A stretch of 5,303 nucleotides of DNA from Bacillota bacterium (GCA_012841735.1 DUUE01000280.1:1-5303), one strand, 5' to 3'. Counted from the stretch's first letter, positions 1-5,303 are shown. Numbers and translations are program-made. Notes: generated by a model not told the origin, from the letters alone.

Positions 1-464
1 ACCCGGAGACGGAGGCTGTTGGCCTGTGCCAGCAGGTAACGGCAAAGACTTTCCAGTTCGGCAGCGGTTGCCGGCCGGGTATCCAGCCCCAGTGTTGCGG
101 AAAGGGGCTCTCTGTAATAATTCAGCCCCCACACCAGGTTAAAAGCGAGATAAAGAATGCCGGCACCATACAGGAAAGAGAAAAGAAAATTTGCCAGCTT
201 TTCCCGCCGTGTCCTTTTATCTTTTGCCAGTAAACATATTCCCCGCAGGAGAAAGCACACCGCAGACAACAGAAAGGCAAACACCAAAATTTCCGCCAGG
301 GAAAAGGGAAGCAAACCGGTTGCCGTGCTTAAGCAGCGGCCGATAAAAGGGTAAAAACTGCGGGAATACAATCTTTCCACCAGTGCCGGTACCCTGCCGG
401 CCAGGGTGGTCAGCAGCACTCCTGCCGGCAGCAAGAGCAGGGCGGGGACGCTTTTTTTGCTCAT
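1..464 (-). CDS. DUF3810-type membrane protein, partial (C-terminal part outside window)
   Basis: The minus strand is open from an ATG at 464 to the window edge, giving 154 complete codons. The product starts MSKKSVPALLLL and has three hydrophobic segments at about residues 7-24, 53-80 and 93-113. The third is followed by GLNYYREPL (113-121), which I recognise as typical of the DUF3810 family; SRSFYPFI near residue 34 and LLPFSLAEI near 51 also fit. From memory, family members carry an HExxH metallopeptidase-like motif further on, so a membrane peptidase role is possible, but that part lies outside the window and cannot be checked. A GGAGG sits only 2 nt before the ATG, which is unusually close. 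The frame is also open upstream of it, so a non-ATG start further out is possible. The ATG is kept because family proteins begin with a similar short lead before the first membrane helix. A candidate promoter lies at 542-570. Confidence 0.8.
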   Translation of the reverse strand, partial: MSKKSVPALLLLPAGVLLTTLAGRVPALVERLYSRSFYPFIGRCLSTATGLLPFSLAEILVFAFLLSAVCFLLRGICLLAKDKRTRREKLANFLFSFLYGAGILYLAFNLVWGLNYYREPLSATLGLDTRPATAAELESLCRYLLAQANSLRLR

Positions 465-541
465 AACCTCCACGGCGCCTTTCTGTGGCAGAATTAGCCG
501 CAGCTCCTGCCTGACGATAATGTGCGTGCAACTCTCCTTTC

Positions 542-570
542 AGGGTACATCAGTGCCTCTTTACTGTCAA
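542..570 (-). promoter_or_regulatory. Candidate sigma-A-type promoter for the DUF3810-type gene
   Basis: Read on the minus strand there is a perfect TTGACA -35 box (565-570), a 17-nt spacer and a weak TACCCT -10 box (542-547, 3 of 6 matches). Transcription would begin near 535 and give a leader of about 70 nt before the ATG at 464. The exact -35 and ideal spacing support the call; the poor -10 weakens it. Confidence 0.4.
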
Positions 571-586
571 TATCTGCGCTGCTGCA

Positions 587-780
587 ATGGGATTAATCAC
601 CAACCCCGGTTTTCATCATGTCTGCCTGCAGGTGGAAAGTGTTCCTGCAACTTATAAAAAAATGGCCGCGGACGGGGTGGAATTCTTTTTCGCTCCCAAG
701 TTCCGCGGCAAGCCAAAAGAAAATGTTACTGGATTTTCCCCAAAGATCCGGACGGAAATATGATTGAACTGCAGGACTGA
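587..780 (+). pseudogene. Remnant of a glyoxalase/VOC-family protein (C-terminal half, frameshifted)
   Basis: From the ATG at 587 the frame reads MGLITNPGFHHVCLQVESV, then ATYKKMAADGVEFFFAP, then KFRGKPKE. This is the second beta-alpha-beta unit of a vicinal-oxygen-chelate protein (glyoxalase I/lactoylglutathione lyase type), with the usual HH metal-ligand region. After KPKE the frame runs to a stop at 761-763. The adjacent frame from about 721 continues as KCYWIFPKDPDGNMIELQD and stops at 778-780. The FPKDPDGNMIEL segment, with its Glu ligand, is the canonical C-terminus of the fold. Adding one A to the A-run at 715-723 would rejoin both parts. The N-terminal half (about 80 residues in a full protein) is absent upstream and there is no ribosome binding site before the ATG. 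Even with the frameshift repaired this would be only half a domain, so it is called a decayed gene of unknown original substrate. Confidence 0.75.
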
Positions 781-783
781 CAG

Positions 784-1347
784 TTACAGCAGTTTCCTGG
801 GTTTCACCGCTTTTTTCAGATTTACTGTCAGACGCCTGTGCACTTTAAAAGTTTCCCGACCGGCATTTGACCCCTGGCGCTCCTGTTGCTTATTTTTCAG
901 ACCATGGTAGTTGCCAGTGAAAAAAAGAGTGAATGCCGCCAGCGCGAGACCAAAGCATAAGTGAGCGACAAATGTGACCAGGATACCGCGAGGCTCGGGC
1001 GATATTTTTCCCTTTAACAGCACACCCTGCACAAAAACAAAAAAATTAATCCAGGCAAACATGCCGAAACCTGCACCCTTAATCCAGATGTTCTCTCTGC
1101 CGCTCAGGGAAAGAAGGTAAATAAAAACGCTGCCCAGAATACTGGTAACTACAACATCGGCAAGTGCCCCAATCAGCAGACCGAGGGGAGTAAAAATATC
1201 TGCCCGGGATAAAACTGTACCGGCAACAATTTGCCAAAAAACTACAGAAGTAAACCCCAGATAATATGCCAGGTAATTAACCGACAGTTTGACTGCATCA
1301 GCCAGGATTCCAACCACCAGGCCGAGAACTACTTTGTCTTTCAGCAA
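784..1347 (-). CDS. Uncharacterised multi-pass membrane protein
   Basis: This frame encodes 187 residues from a TTG start at 1347. Hydrophobic stretches lie at about residues 5-30, 33-46, 52-80, 88-111 and 119-144, suggesting four or five membrane spans. The C-terminal tail (about 150-187) is strongly basic and probably cytoplasmic. The pattern GLVVGILADAVKLSVNYL, a Trp-containing second segment, then TPLGLLIGALADVVV resembles unnamed membrane proteins common in Clostridia; I know no function for them and assign none. The start was chosen because AAAGGA lies about 10 nt before this TTG. A longer version from a TTG at 1389 would overlap the candidate -10 box (1389-1394) and has no ribosome binding site. 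The gene ends 3 bases from the VOC remnant, which converges on it. It is divergent from dacF, with about 185 bases between starts. Confidence 0.75.
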   Translation of the reverse strand: MLKDKVVLGLVVGILADAVKLSVNYLAYYLGFTSVVFWQIVAGTVLSRADIFTPLGLLIGALADVVVTSILGSVFIYLLSLSGRENIWIKGAGFGMFAWINFFVFVQGVLLKGKISPEPRGILVTFVAHLCFGLALAAFTLFFTGNYHGLKNKQQERQGSNAGRETFKVHRRLTVNLKKAVKPRKLL

Positions 1348-1388
1348 AATACCCCATCCTTTTCCCTGTAGTATTGTAGTTTGCTTCA

Positions 1389-1417
1389 ATTATATTGTTT
1401 TTATGAAAACACCCCAA
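1389..1417 (-). promoter_or_regulatory. Candidate promoter for the 784-1347 membrane gene
   Basis: On the minus strand a perfect TATAAT (1389-1394) lies 17 nt downstream of TTGGGG (1412-1417, 3 of 6 matches to TTGACA). Transcription would begin around 1382, leaving a leader of about 35 nt to the TTG at 1347. This position supports that TTG over the one at 1389. Confidence 0.45.
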
Positions 1418-1480
1418 AGACGACAACAATAGCTGCCGCTTTCCTTTTTGCAGGGAGATCTGGCGCCGGTCTTTCCAATC

Positions 1481-1489
1481 TGATATACT
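1481..1489 (+). promoter_or_regulatory. Candidate extended -10 promoter for dacF
   Basis: TGA-TATACT: a TATACT -10 box (1484-1489) preceded by the TG of an extended -10 element (1481-1482). No good -35 box is visible 16-18 nt upstream, which is tolerated in extended -10 promoters. A start near 1496 would give a leader of about 38 nt containing the CGGAG ribosome binding site of dacF. Confidence 0.45.
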
Positions 1490-1533
1490 ACAAAAGGGAA
1501 AAAAGCCTCACAGGGCTTAGCGGAGTAAAATAT

Positions 1534-2826
1534 ATGTCCAGACAATTTATCCATAACTGCATTGTCAGCGTGATCTTCGCAGTGGCTGTTTTTGCCTTTC
1601 GCCCCGCTGCTTTTGTGTTTGCCGGGACGGACAGCCCCCCTGTGGTCACGTCGGACGCATGCGTCCTGCTTGACGCCCGGACCGGGCAGATTCTTTATGA
1701 AAAAAATATGCACCAAAAACATTACCCTGCTTCCATTACCAAAATTATGACGGCACTCCTGGCGCTGGAACACGGCAAACTGTCAGACAGGATTATTATG
1801 AGTGAGGATGCAATCTTTTCCATTGAATACAACTCCTCACATATTGCCCTGAATCCCGGCGAGGAGATCACGCTGGAACAGGCGCTCAATGCCATGGCTG
1901 TTGCTTCCGCCAATGATGCGGCCAACGGGATTGCAGAATATCTTGCAGGTGATCTGGACAGCTTCGGCAGGATGATGACAAAAAAAGCGGCGGCGTTGGG
2001 CGCAAAACAAAGCAATTTTGTCAATGCGCACGGGCTGCCCGACAATAACCATTATTCTACTGCCCATGATATGGCACTCATTATGATGCATGCCATCAAA
2101 CACAGTGATTTCAGACTGATTTTCAGTAAAAGACGTTATGAAATGCAGCCCACAAACTGCCAGCCGGAAGTACGCTATTTGAACAATACAAACCCGTTGC
2201 TGAACGGCAATTTTGCTTCTGAGGGCATCATTGCCAGCAAAAACGGCTGGACAAAAGATGCACAGTACACGTTGGCAACAGCCGCCCACAAAGACGGCAG
2301 GGAACTGATTGTGGTGGCGCTGCACAACCGGGACCAGGAAGAGATCTGTGCCGATACGCTGAGACTGCTGCAGTACGGTTTTACAGCCTTTCGTGAAGTA
2401 AGCGTGAACAGTAAACCGGACACTGCGCAGCTCGCTAGTTTCACCGAACTGGATCCCGAGGCAATAACCATACAGGGTCCGGATACTTACACTTTTCTCC
2501 TGCACCACAGCCTGGGAGAAGGTGATCTCAAGATGTCACTTTCTTTCAGCGGGACGCAACCATACCGGCCGGCCGGGCTGGAGGTTGCCGTCAGCCTGCC
2601 AGACAACCCTTTTATGTATCAACAAATCGGGAAGGTCCACTACACGCTGGCTGACAAACCTCTGCCGGAAGAGGGGACCCCCGCAGTATGGCCGCGCAAT
2701 TTGCTGCGCCTTCTTTTGGGGCTGGCGGCTTTTGTTGCCCTGTGTCGCCTCAGGGTGTATCTGCGGCGAAGACGACGCCGCAGCCGTGTGCTCAGGCGAA
2801 GAGTATATCGCTACAGGGGATATTGA
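1534..2826 (+). CDS. dacF: D-alanyl-D-alanine carboxypeptidase, DacF-type (class A low-molecular-mass PBP, peptidase family S11)
   Basis: This 430-residue enzyme removes the terminal D-Ala from peptidoglycan pentapeptides on the outer face of the membrane and so limits cross-linking. The ATG at 1534 follows CGGAG with an 8-nt gap; the frame is open upstream to 1381 but has no signals there. Residues 1-30 form a signal peptide with likely cleavage after VFA (30). Catalytic motifs are present: S67-I-T-K70 with the nucleophile Ser67, S125-A-N127, and K236-N-G-W-T240 in place of the usual K-T-G-x-T. NAHGLPD (164-170) is also a family hallmark. The peptidase domain spans about 35-275, followed by the beta-rich C-terminal domain (about 285-375). 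The end is a hydrophobic helix (about 388-405) and an Arg-rich tail containing RRRRRR (411-416), which should anchor the protein with the tail inside. DacF paralogues are hard to tell apart, so the symbol is approximate. The flanking genes share no obvious pathway with it. Confidence 0.9.
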   Translation: MSRQFIHNCIVSVIFAVAVFAFRPAAFVFAGTDSPPVVTSDACVLLDARTGQILYEKNMHQKHYPASITKIMTALLALEHGKLSDRIIMSEDAIFSIEYNSSHIALNPGEEITLEQALNAMAVASANDAANGIAEYLAGDLDSFGRMMTKKAAALGAKQSNFVNAHGLPDNNHYSTAHDMALIMMHAIKHSDFRLIFSKRRYEMQPTNCQPEVRYLNNTNPLLNGNFASEGIIASKNGWTKDAQYTLATAAHKDGRELIVVALHNRDQEEICADTLRLLQYGFTAFREVSVNSKPDTAQLASFTELDPEAITIQGPDTYTFLLHHSLGEGDLKMSLSFSGTQPYRPAGLEVAVSLPDNPFMYQQIGKVHYTLADKPLPEEGTPAVWPRNLLRLLLGLAAFVALCRLRVYLRRRRRRSRVLRRRVYRYRGY

Positions 2827-3134
2827 AAACTGATCAATATGCAAAAGGCATTACTGTTCAGTCTGGCAATAGACAGTGGATGGCTGATATGGTATTATAA
2901 TCCTTTATACCCAGTATTTTTTAGGTGATAAATTATTATTTACTATTTTTAGTGATGTGCCGGTGGGGGAAGACAGTGAGTAACCTCCCGCCGGCACTAT
3001 ATTTTTCGTCGTTTTTGCAGGCTGGCAAAAATAAAAAAAATAATAAAATAAAAAAGGAATTCCTAATATTAACTAGTATTTTATCATGTGGAGAAAAAAA
3101 TAACTTGTCAATGCAGCTTCCAGGAGGTGTCAGT
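2827..3134 (+). other. Intergenic region between dacF and tatA
   Basis: About 308 bases without a supported gene. It contains a terminator-like hairpin (2957-3006, listed separately) and then a strongly A/T-rich stretch (about 2998-3110) that may hold the tat operon promoter. The best candidate I see is TTGCAG (3015-3020), an 18-nt spacer and AATAAT (3039-3044); this is weak. An isolated TATAAT also occurs near 2894-2899 without a convincing -35. The tatA ribosome binding site AGGAGG (3122-3127) lies at the right end. Open frames here have no ribosome binding site and no recognisable protein. Confidence 0.5.
2957..3006 (+). terminator. Terminator-like hairpin downstream of dacF
   Basis: GTGCCGGTGGGGG (2957-2969) pairs with CTCCCGCCGGCAC (2985-2997) over 13 base pairs including two G-T(U) pairs. 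The loop is 15 nt (2970-2984). The U-rich run TATATTTTT follows directly (2998-3006). It is probably the dacF terminator, although it stands 130 bases after the stop codon. A 5' leader structure of the tat operon is the alternative if the operon promoter lies upstream of it. Confidence 0.55.
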
Positions 3135-3325
3135 ATGTTTTCCAAAATCGGTTTTACAGAAATTCTTGTGCTTCTGATTGTGGCATTATTGGTGTTCGGG
3201 CCGTCTAAACTGCCTGAAATTGGTAAAGCATTAGGTCGTGGATCAGAGAGTTTAAAGCTGCTTCCAAAGAATTAAAAGACAGTTTATTGGAAGAGGAAAA
3301 GGAAACGGAAGAGAAAAAGGCATAA
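3135..3325 (+). CDS. tatA: Sec-independent protein translocase subunit TatA, frameshifted as given
   Basis: TatA forms the size-adjustable part of the twin-arginine translocon that exports folded, cofactor-loaded proteins. The ATG at 3135 is preceded by AGGAGG with a 7-nt gap. Residues 1-36 are classic TatA: a short N-terminus (MFSKIGFTEI) with a Glu at residue 9, a membrane helix (about 9-21), the hinge FGPSKLPE (21-28) and the start of the amphipathic helix (IGKALGRG). As written the frame then changes and stops at 3273-3275 (46 residues). The adjacent frame continues the family exactly as IREFKAASKELKDSLL and an acidic tail ending EEKKA, with a stop at 3323-3325. One missing base near 3242 (GGA-TCA instead of GGA-ATC) explains this; restored, the protein has 63 residues, a normal size. 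Either a sequencing error or a real mutation is possible. First gene of the tat-cytochrome cluster, 64 bases before tatC. Confidence 0.85.
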
Positions 3326-3389
3326 CAATTTATTATTTTTGGATTACAGTTCGTCTGAACAGATTCGCACGGGTTGAGGGGGTGTCATT

Positions 3390-4127
3390 TTGGGGCAAAG
3401 GAGTGAGCGGCAAACAATCTTCGGGCATCTTGAAGAACTCCGCAAACGCCTGCTCATCTGTATTTTTGCCTTTGTTATAACCACCATAGGCAGTTTTCTT
3501 TTTGTTGAGCAGCTGCGGGCTATTATCATCCGTCCGGCCGGAGAGCTGGAACTGGTCTATATTACACCGCCGGAAGCTTTAATGGCTGATTTACGTTTGG
3601 CAATAATGGCCGGAATTGTGTTTGCACTGCCGGTACTGGTGTACCAGCTGATTGCATTCCTTTTGCCCGCCCTCGAGAAAGAGGAAAAAAAGATCCTCAT
3701 TCCCGCAGTTTTGGCTGTAGTTTTTTTCTTTAGCCTGGGAGTTCTTTTTGCCTATTATGTTGTTTTTCCGTTTACCATCCGTTTTTTCCTGGCATTTGCA
3801 ACAGACTCCCTGCAGCCGCTGTTTACGATTTCAGCATACTTAAGCTTTGCCGTAAACTTTATTTTTGCCTTTGGTATCGTGTTTCAGATGCCGCTGCTTT
3901 TTTTCATTCTGGGGTACCTTGGTATTATTAGTGCAGAATTTCTTCGCAAGTACCGTAAATATGCCGTGCTGGTTATTTTGCTTGTCGCTGCGTTATTAAC
4001 TCCGCCCGATGTTTTCTCCCAGATGATGCTGGGCATCCCGCTTTATGGTCTATATGAAGTAGGTATTTGGGCAGTTGCTTTTAGTCAGGGAAAAAGAAAA
4101 AGATTACCGGGGCGCGGGCTCAGTTAG
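3390..4127 (+). CDS. tatC: Sec-independent protein translocase subunit TatC
   Basis: TatC is the polytopic membrane receptor that recognises twin-arginine signal peptides. The 245-residue product starts at TTG 3390, preceded by GAGGGGGTG with a 5-nt gap. The N-terminal cytoplasmic motif FGHLEELRKRLL (11-22) contains the Glu (16) equivalent to E. coli Glu15 needed for signal recognition. FLLPALEKEE (90-99) carries the equivalent of Glu103 at 99. FGIVFQMP (161-168) has Gln166 where E. coli has Glu170, as in many Gram-positive TatC proteins. TPPDVFSQ (204-211) is the highly conserved loop before the last helix. Six membrane helices are visible at about 21-40, 70-92, 103-127, 148-174, 190-203 and 209-231. 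It is full length, with a short basic tail. It sits between two tatA genes and upstream of a predicted Tat substrate. Confidence 0.95.
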   Translation: MGQRSERQTIFGHLEELRKRLLICIFAFVITTIGSFLFVEQLRAIIIRPAGELELVYITPPEALMADLRLAIMAGIVFALPVLVYQLIAFLLPALEKEEKKILIPAVLAVVFFFSLGVLFAYYVVFPFTIRFFLAFATDSLQPLFTISAYLSFAVNFIFAFGIVFQMPLLFFILGYLGIISAEFLRKYRKYAVLVILLVAALLTPPDVFSQMMLGIPLYGLYEVGIWAVAFSQGKRKRLPGRGLS

Positions 4128-4203
4128 GGCGGGCGAATCAATGCGCTCGTTATAACGCTCTGCAACGGTTAATGAAATTTATCACAAGAAAGGGGGCAAC
4201 CGG

Positions 4204-4350
4204 TTGAGACTTGGAGTACTGGAAATTGTGTTACTGCTAATTGTTTTTCTGCTGTTTTGCGGGCCTAAAAAGTTGACTGCAATCGTCAGGGCTTGCGGCA
4301 CCGGGATCCGCGAAATGAGAAATGCCGCAAAAAACAACAGTCCCCCTTAA
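4204..4350 (+). CDS. Second, divergent TatA-like protein
   Basis: A 48-residue protein starting at TTG 4204, with GAAAGGGGG ending 7 nt upstream. It has the TatA layout: a very short N-terminus with Glu7, a membrane helix (about 4-18), a hinge and an amphipathic helix ending in the family-like GTGIREMRNAAK (32-43). The hinge is unusual. Where TatA has FG-x-x-KLPE, this reads CGPKKLTA (19-26), so the conserved Phe is Cys and the Pro-Glu pair is Thr-Ala. A second Cys (31) replaces the Leu of the usual ALG. There is almost no acidic tail. It lies 76 bases after tatC and 61 bases before the cytochrome gene, so it is probably cotranscribed. It could be an accessory TatA/TatE-type subunit or one specialised for the neighbouring cytochrome; the role is inferred from similarity and position only. 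Confidence 0.8.
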   Translation: MRLGVLEIVLLLIVFLLFCGPKKLTAIVRACGTGIREMRNAAKNNSPP

Positions 4351-4411
4351 GAAATGCCGTTTAAAAGCTTTTAAAAAACGGATTTTGTAACAAATAAAGG
4401 AGGTAGAGTAA

Positions 4412-5191
4412 TTGTCAGAAGTAAAAGAAATATCGAGAAGAAAGTTCTTAGTGGGGGCCGGTGCAACTATAGCGGGAGCTGCACTGGCCGGGGGAATCGG
4501 CGGAATGCTTGCCGGGTGTGAAGCACAATCTGCCGGTAAAGTCGAAACGCCGAACTGGCCTGCCGAATATAAGAAGCTTGATCCGGACAAGGCGGCCGAG
4601 AGAGGATTTAATGCTTATAAAAACGGCGGGTGAGGCATTGGTGCAGCCCAAGGTCTGTTGGGCTATTTGGCTGAAGAAGTGGGCTATCCTTTCAATCAGA
4701 TTCCCATGGAAGCCTACATATCCTTCGCCGGCGGGACTGAAGGCTGGGGATCAATGTGTGGTTCACTCATTGCTCCCATTCAGCTGATTGGCATGGTCGC
4801 CGAAGGTGAGGAAAAATCGGCCATGATCAATGAACTGATGGCTTTTTACACAAAACATCCTTTCCCTGAATACCAGACGGGTGAGTTCGATTTGCCCAAG
4901 GTTGCAGTCAACTCCACACTCTGCCATGTTTCGGTAACCAGGTGGATGGATGAATCAGGGATGGGGCCGAGAGGAAGTGCCGAGCGCAAGGCAAGATGTG
5001 CCGGTGTTGTGGCAGATGTATGTAAATTTACCGCACAAATGCTTAATGATTATGTTGACGGCAAGTTTAAGGCGGGCGAATTTACTGCACCCTCAGTAGC
5101 CGGGGAATGCATGGCCTGCCATGGCGATAATGTTAAACCATTCGCTTTTGGGAAGGAAAGCTGCACGGATTGCCATGAGGACCACCGGTAA
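4412..5191 (+). CDS. Split-Soret cytochrome c, Tat-exported lipoprotein, predicted selenoprotein (in-frame TGA at 4631-4633 = Sec74)
   Basis: The TTG start at 4412 follows AAAGGAGGT with a 7-nt gap. Reading through one TGA gives 259 residues. Residues 8-30 are a twin-arginine signal (SRRKFL then GAGATIAGAALAGG). LAGC (33-36) is a lipobox, so the mature protein probably begins at lipidated Cys36. The body matches split-Soret cytochrome c / C_GCAxxG_C_C redox proteins: GYPFNQIP (91-98), GWGSMCGS (111-118), NSTLCHVSVTRW (167-178) and RCAGVVADV (195-203). Two haem c sites end the protein: CMACH (233-237) and CTDCH (251-255). The TGA falls in KNGG-x-GIG, where relatives have GGC. Homology on both sides is intact, and a SECIS-like hairpin follows. 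Known split-Soret cytochromes bind two haems and an extra Cys-bound iron centre. Function beyond redox chemistry is unknown. A plain nonsense mutation is the alternative and seems less likely. The downstream part has no start signal of its own. Confidence 0.88.
4645..4664 (+). promoter_or_regulatory. Bacterial SECIS-like hairpin for selenocysteine insertion
   Basis: AGCCCAA (4645-4651) pairs perfectly with TTGGGCT (4658-4664), enclosing the 6-nt loop GGTCTG (4652-4657). The loop begins 18 nt after the TGA (4631-4633), within the roughly 16-37 nt window known for bacterial SECIS elements. The loop opens with GGT, the part contacted by SelB. From memory, the E. coli fdhF element has AGGTCTG at the same 18-nt distance. 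The element lies inside the coding region, as bacterial SECIS elements do. Confidence 0.82.
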
Positions 5192-5199
5192 ATCCGAAA

Positions 5200-5231
5200 A
5201 AAAAATTCCAGCCTCCCGGCTGGAATTTTTT
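5200..5231 (+). terminator. Intrinsic terminator of the tat-cytochrome cluster
   Basis: Eight bases after the cytochrome stop codon, CCAGCC (5208-5213) pairs with GGCTGG (5218-5223) around a TCCC loop. Flanking TT/AA pairs and a long A-run (5197-5205) opposite a T-run (5226-5231) extend the stem. GC-rich stem plus T-run is a textbook Rho-independent terminator. The upstream A-run would let it also work for transcripts arriving on the minus strand. Confidence 0.92.
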
Positions 5232-5272
5232 ATATGCAGTTCCGGCAAAGTTGCCGCTAAAGCAGAGAATTT

Positions 5273-5301
5273 TTCCCTGCCAATAGTAAAACACTTATAA
5301 T
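5273..5301 (+). promoter_or_regulatory. Possible promoter for a gene beyond the window
   Basis: A perfect TATAAT (5296-5301) lies 17 nt after TTCCCT (5273-5278, 3 of 6 matches to TTGACA). It is downstream of the terminator and reads out of the window. The rest of 5232-5303 shows no other feature. Confidence 0.3.
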
Positions 5302-5303
5302 TG

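Noticed and set aside
217..531. Minus-strand open frame with start TTG 531
   Set aside because: The product is Arg/Gly/Ala-rich with no recognisable pattern, and it overlaps the DUF3810-type gene on the same strand in another frame.
1381..1533. N-terminal extension of dacF to TTG 1381
   Set aside because: The extension precedes the signal peptide, has no ribosome binding site and contains the candidate promoter; the ATG at 1534 has CGGAG at good spacing.
1837..2508. Long minus-strand open frame (223 residues) opposite dacF
   Set aside because: It lies entirely antisense to a well-supported peptidase with all catalytic motifs, and its product resembles nothing I know.
2925..3134. N-terminal extension of tatA upstream of 3135
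   Set aside because: TatA begins just before its membrane helix. The extension is Lys/Asn-rich A/T-rich intergenic sequence, and AGGAGG fits the ATG at 3135.
4357..4381. Inverted repeat CCGTTT ... AAACGG with an AAAAGCTTTT centre before the cytochrome gene
   Set aside because: It is weak, A/T-rich and has no loop or clear T-tail. It could modestly affect mRNA, but I cannot support a terminator or operator.
4412..4633. Stand-alone 73-residue Tat lipoprotein ending at the TGA
   Set aside because: The end KNGG is in the middle of a conserved block that continues after the TGA, so this is a premature reading rather than a complete gene.
4658..5191. Independent 177-residue cytochrome gene starting at TTG 4658
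   Set aside because: It starts inside the SECIS-like hairpin without a ribosome binding site and lacks any signal peptide, although CxxCH haem attachment needs export. It is in frame with the upstream Tat signal and reads as one protein through the TGA.

Overview
The window looks like a piece of a Gram-positive anaerobe genome, most likely class Clostridia (Peptococcaceae-like). The clues are strong GGAGG-type ribosome binding sites, frequent TTG starts, a DacF-type penicillin-binding protein with a C-terminal membrane anchor, a compact TatA/TatC set, and a lipoprotein cytochrome. This lineage is an inference from gene style. No rRNA, tRNA or CRISPR is visible.

Left part (1-1347): a DUF3810-type membrane protein leaves the window on the minus strand. 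A decayed, frameshifted C-terminal half of a glyoxalase/VOC protein lies on the plus strand (587-780). It is followed by an uncharacterised multi-pass membrane protein on the minus strand. Centre (1484-2826): a D-alanyl-D-alanine carboxypeptidase of the DacF type, with its own candidate promoter and, about 130 bases downstream, a terminator-like hairpin.

Right part (3135-5232): the interesting region. Four plus-strand genes sit close together and end in a strong intrinsic terminator: tatA (frameshifted as given), tatC, a second and divergent short tatA-like gene, and a split-Soret cytochrome c. The cytochrome carries a twin-arginine signal with a lipobox, so it is probably the substrate of the Tat translocon encoded beside it.

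The cytochrome reading frame is interrupted by one TGA at 4631-4633, at the position where relatives carry the Cys of a conserved Gly-Gly-Cys motif. Homology continues without a break afterwards. A 7-bp perfect hairpin with a GGTCTG loop begins 11 nt after the TGA, and its loop begins 18 nt after it. Loop sequence and spacing match the E. coli fdhF bacterial SECIS element as I remember it. I read the TGA as selenocysteine (residue 74 of 259), making this a predicted Tat-exported, lipid-anchored, dihaem selenoprotein. Its substrate and electron partners cannot be read from the window.
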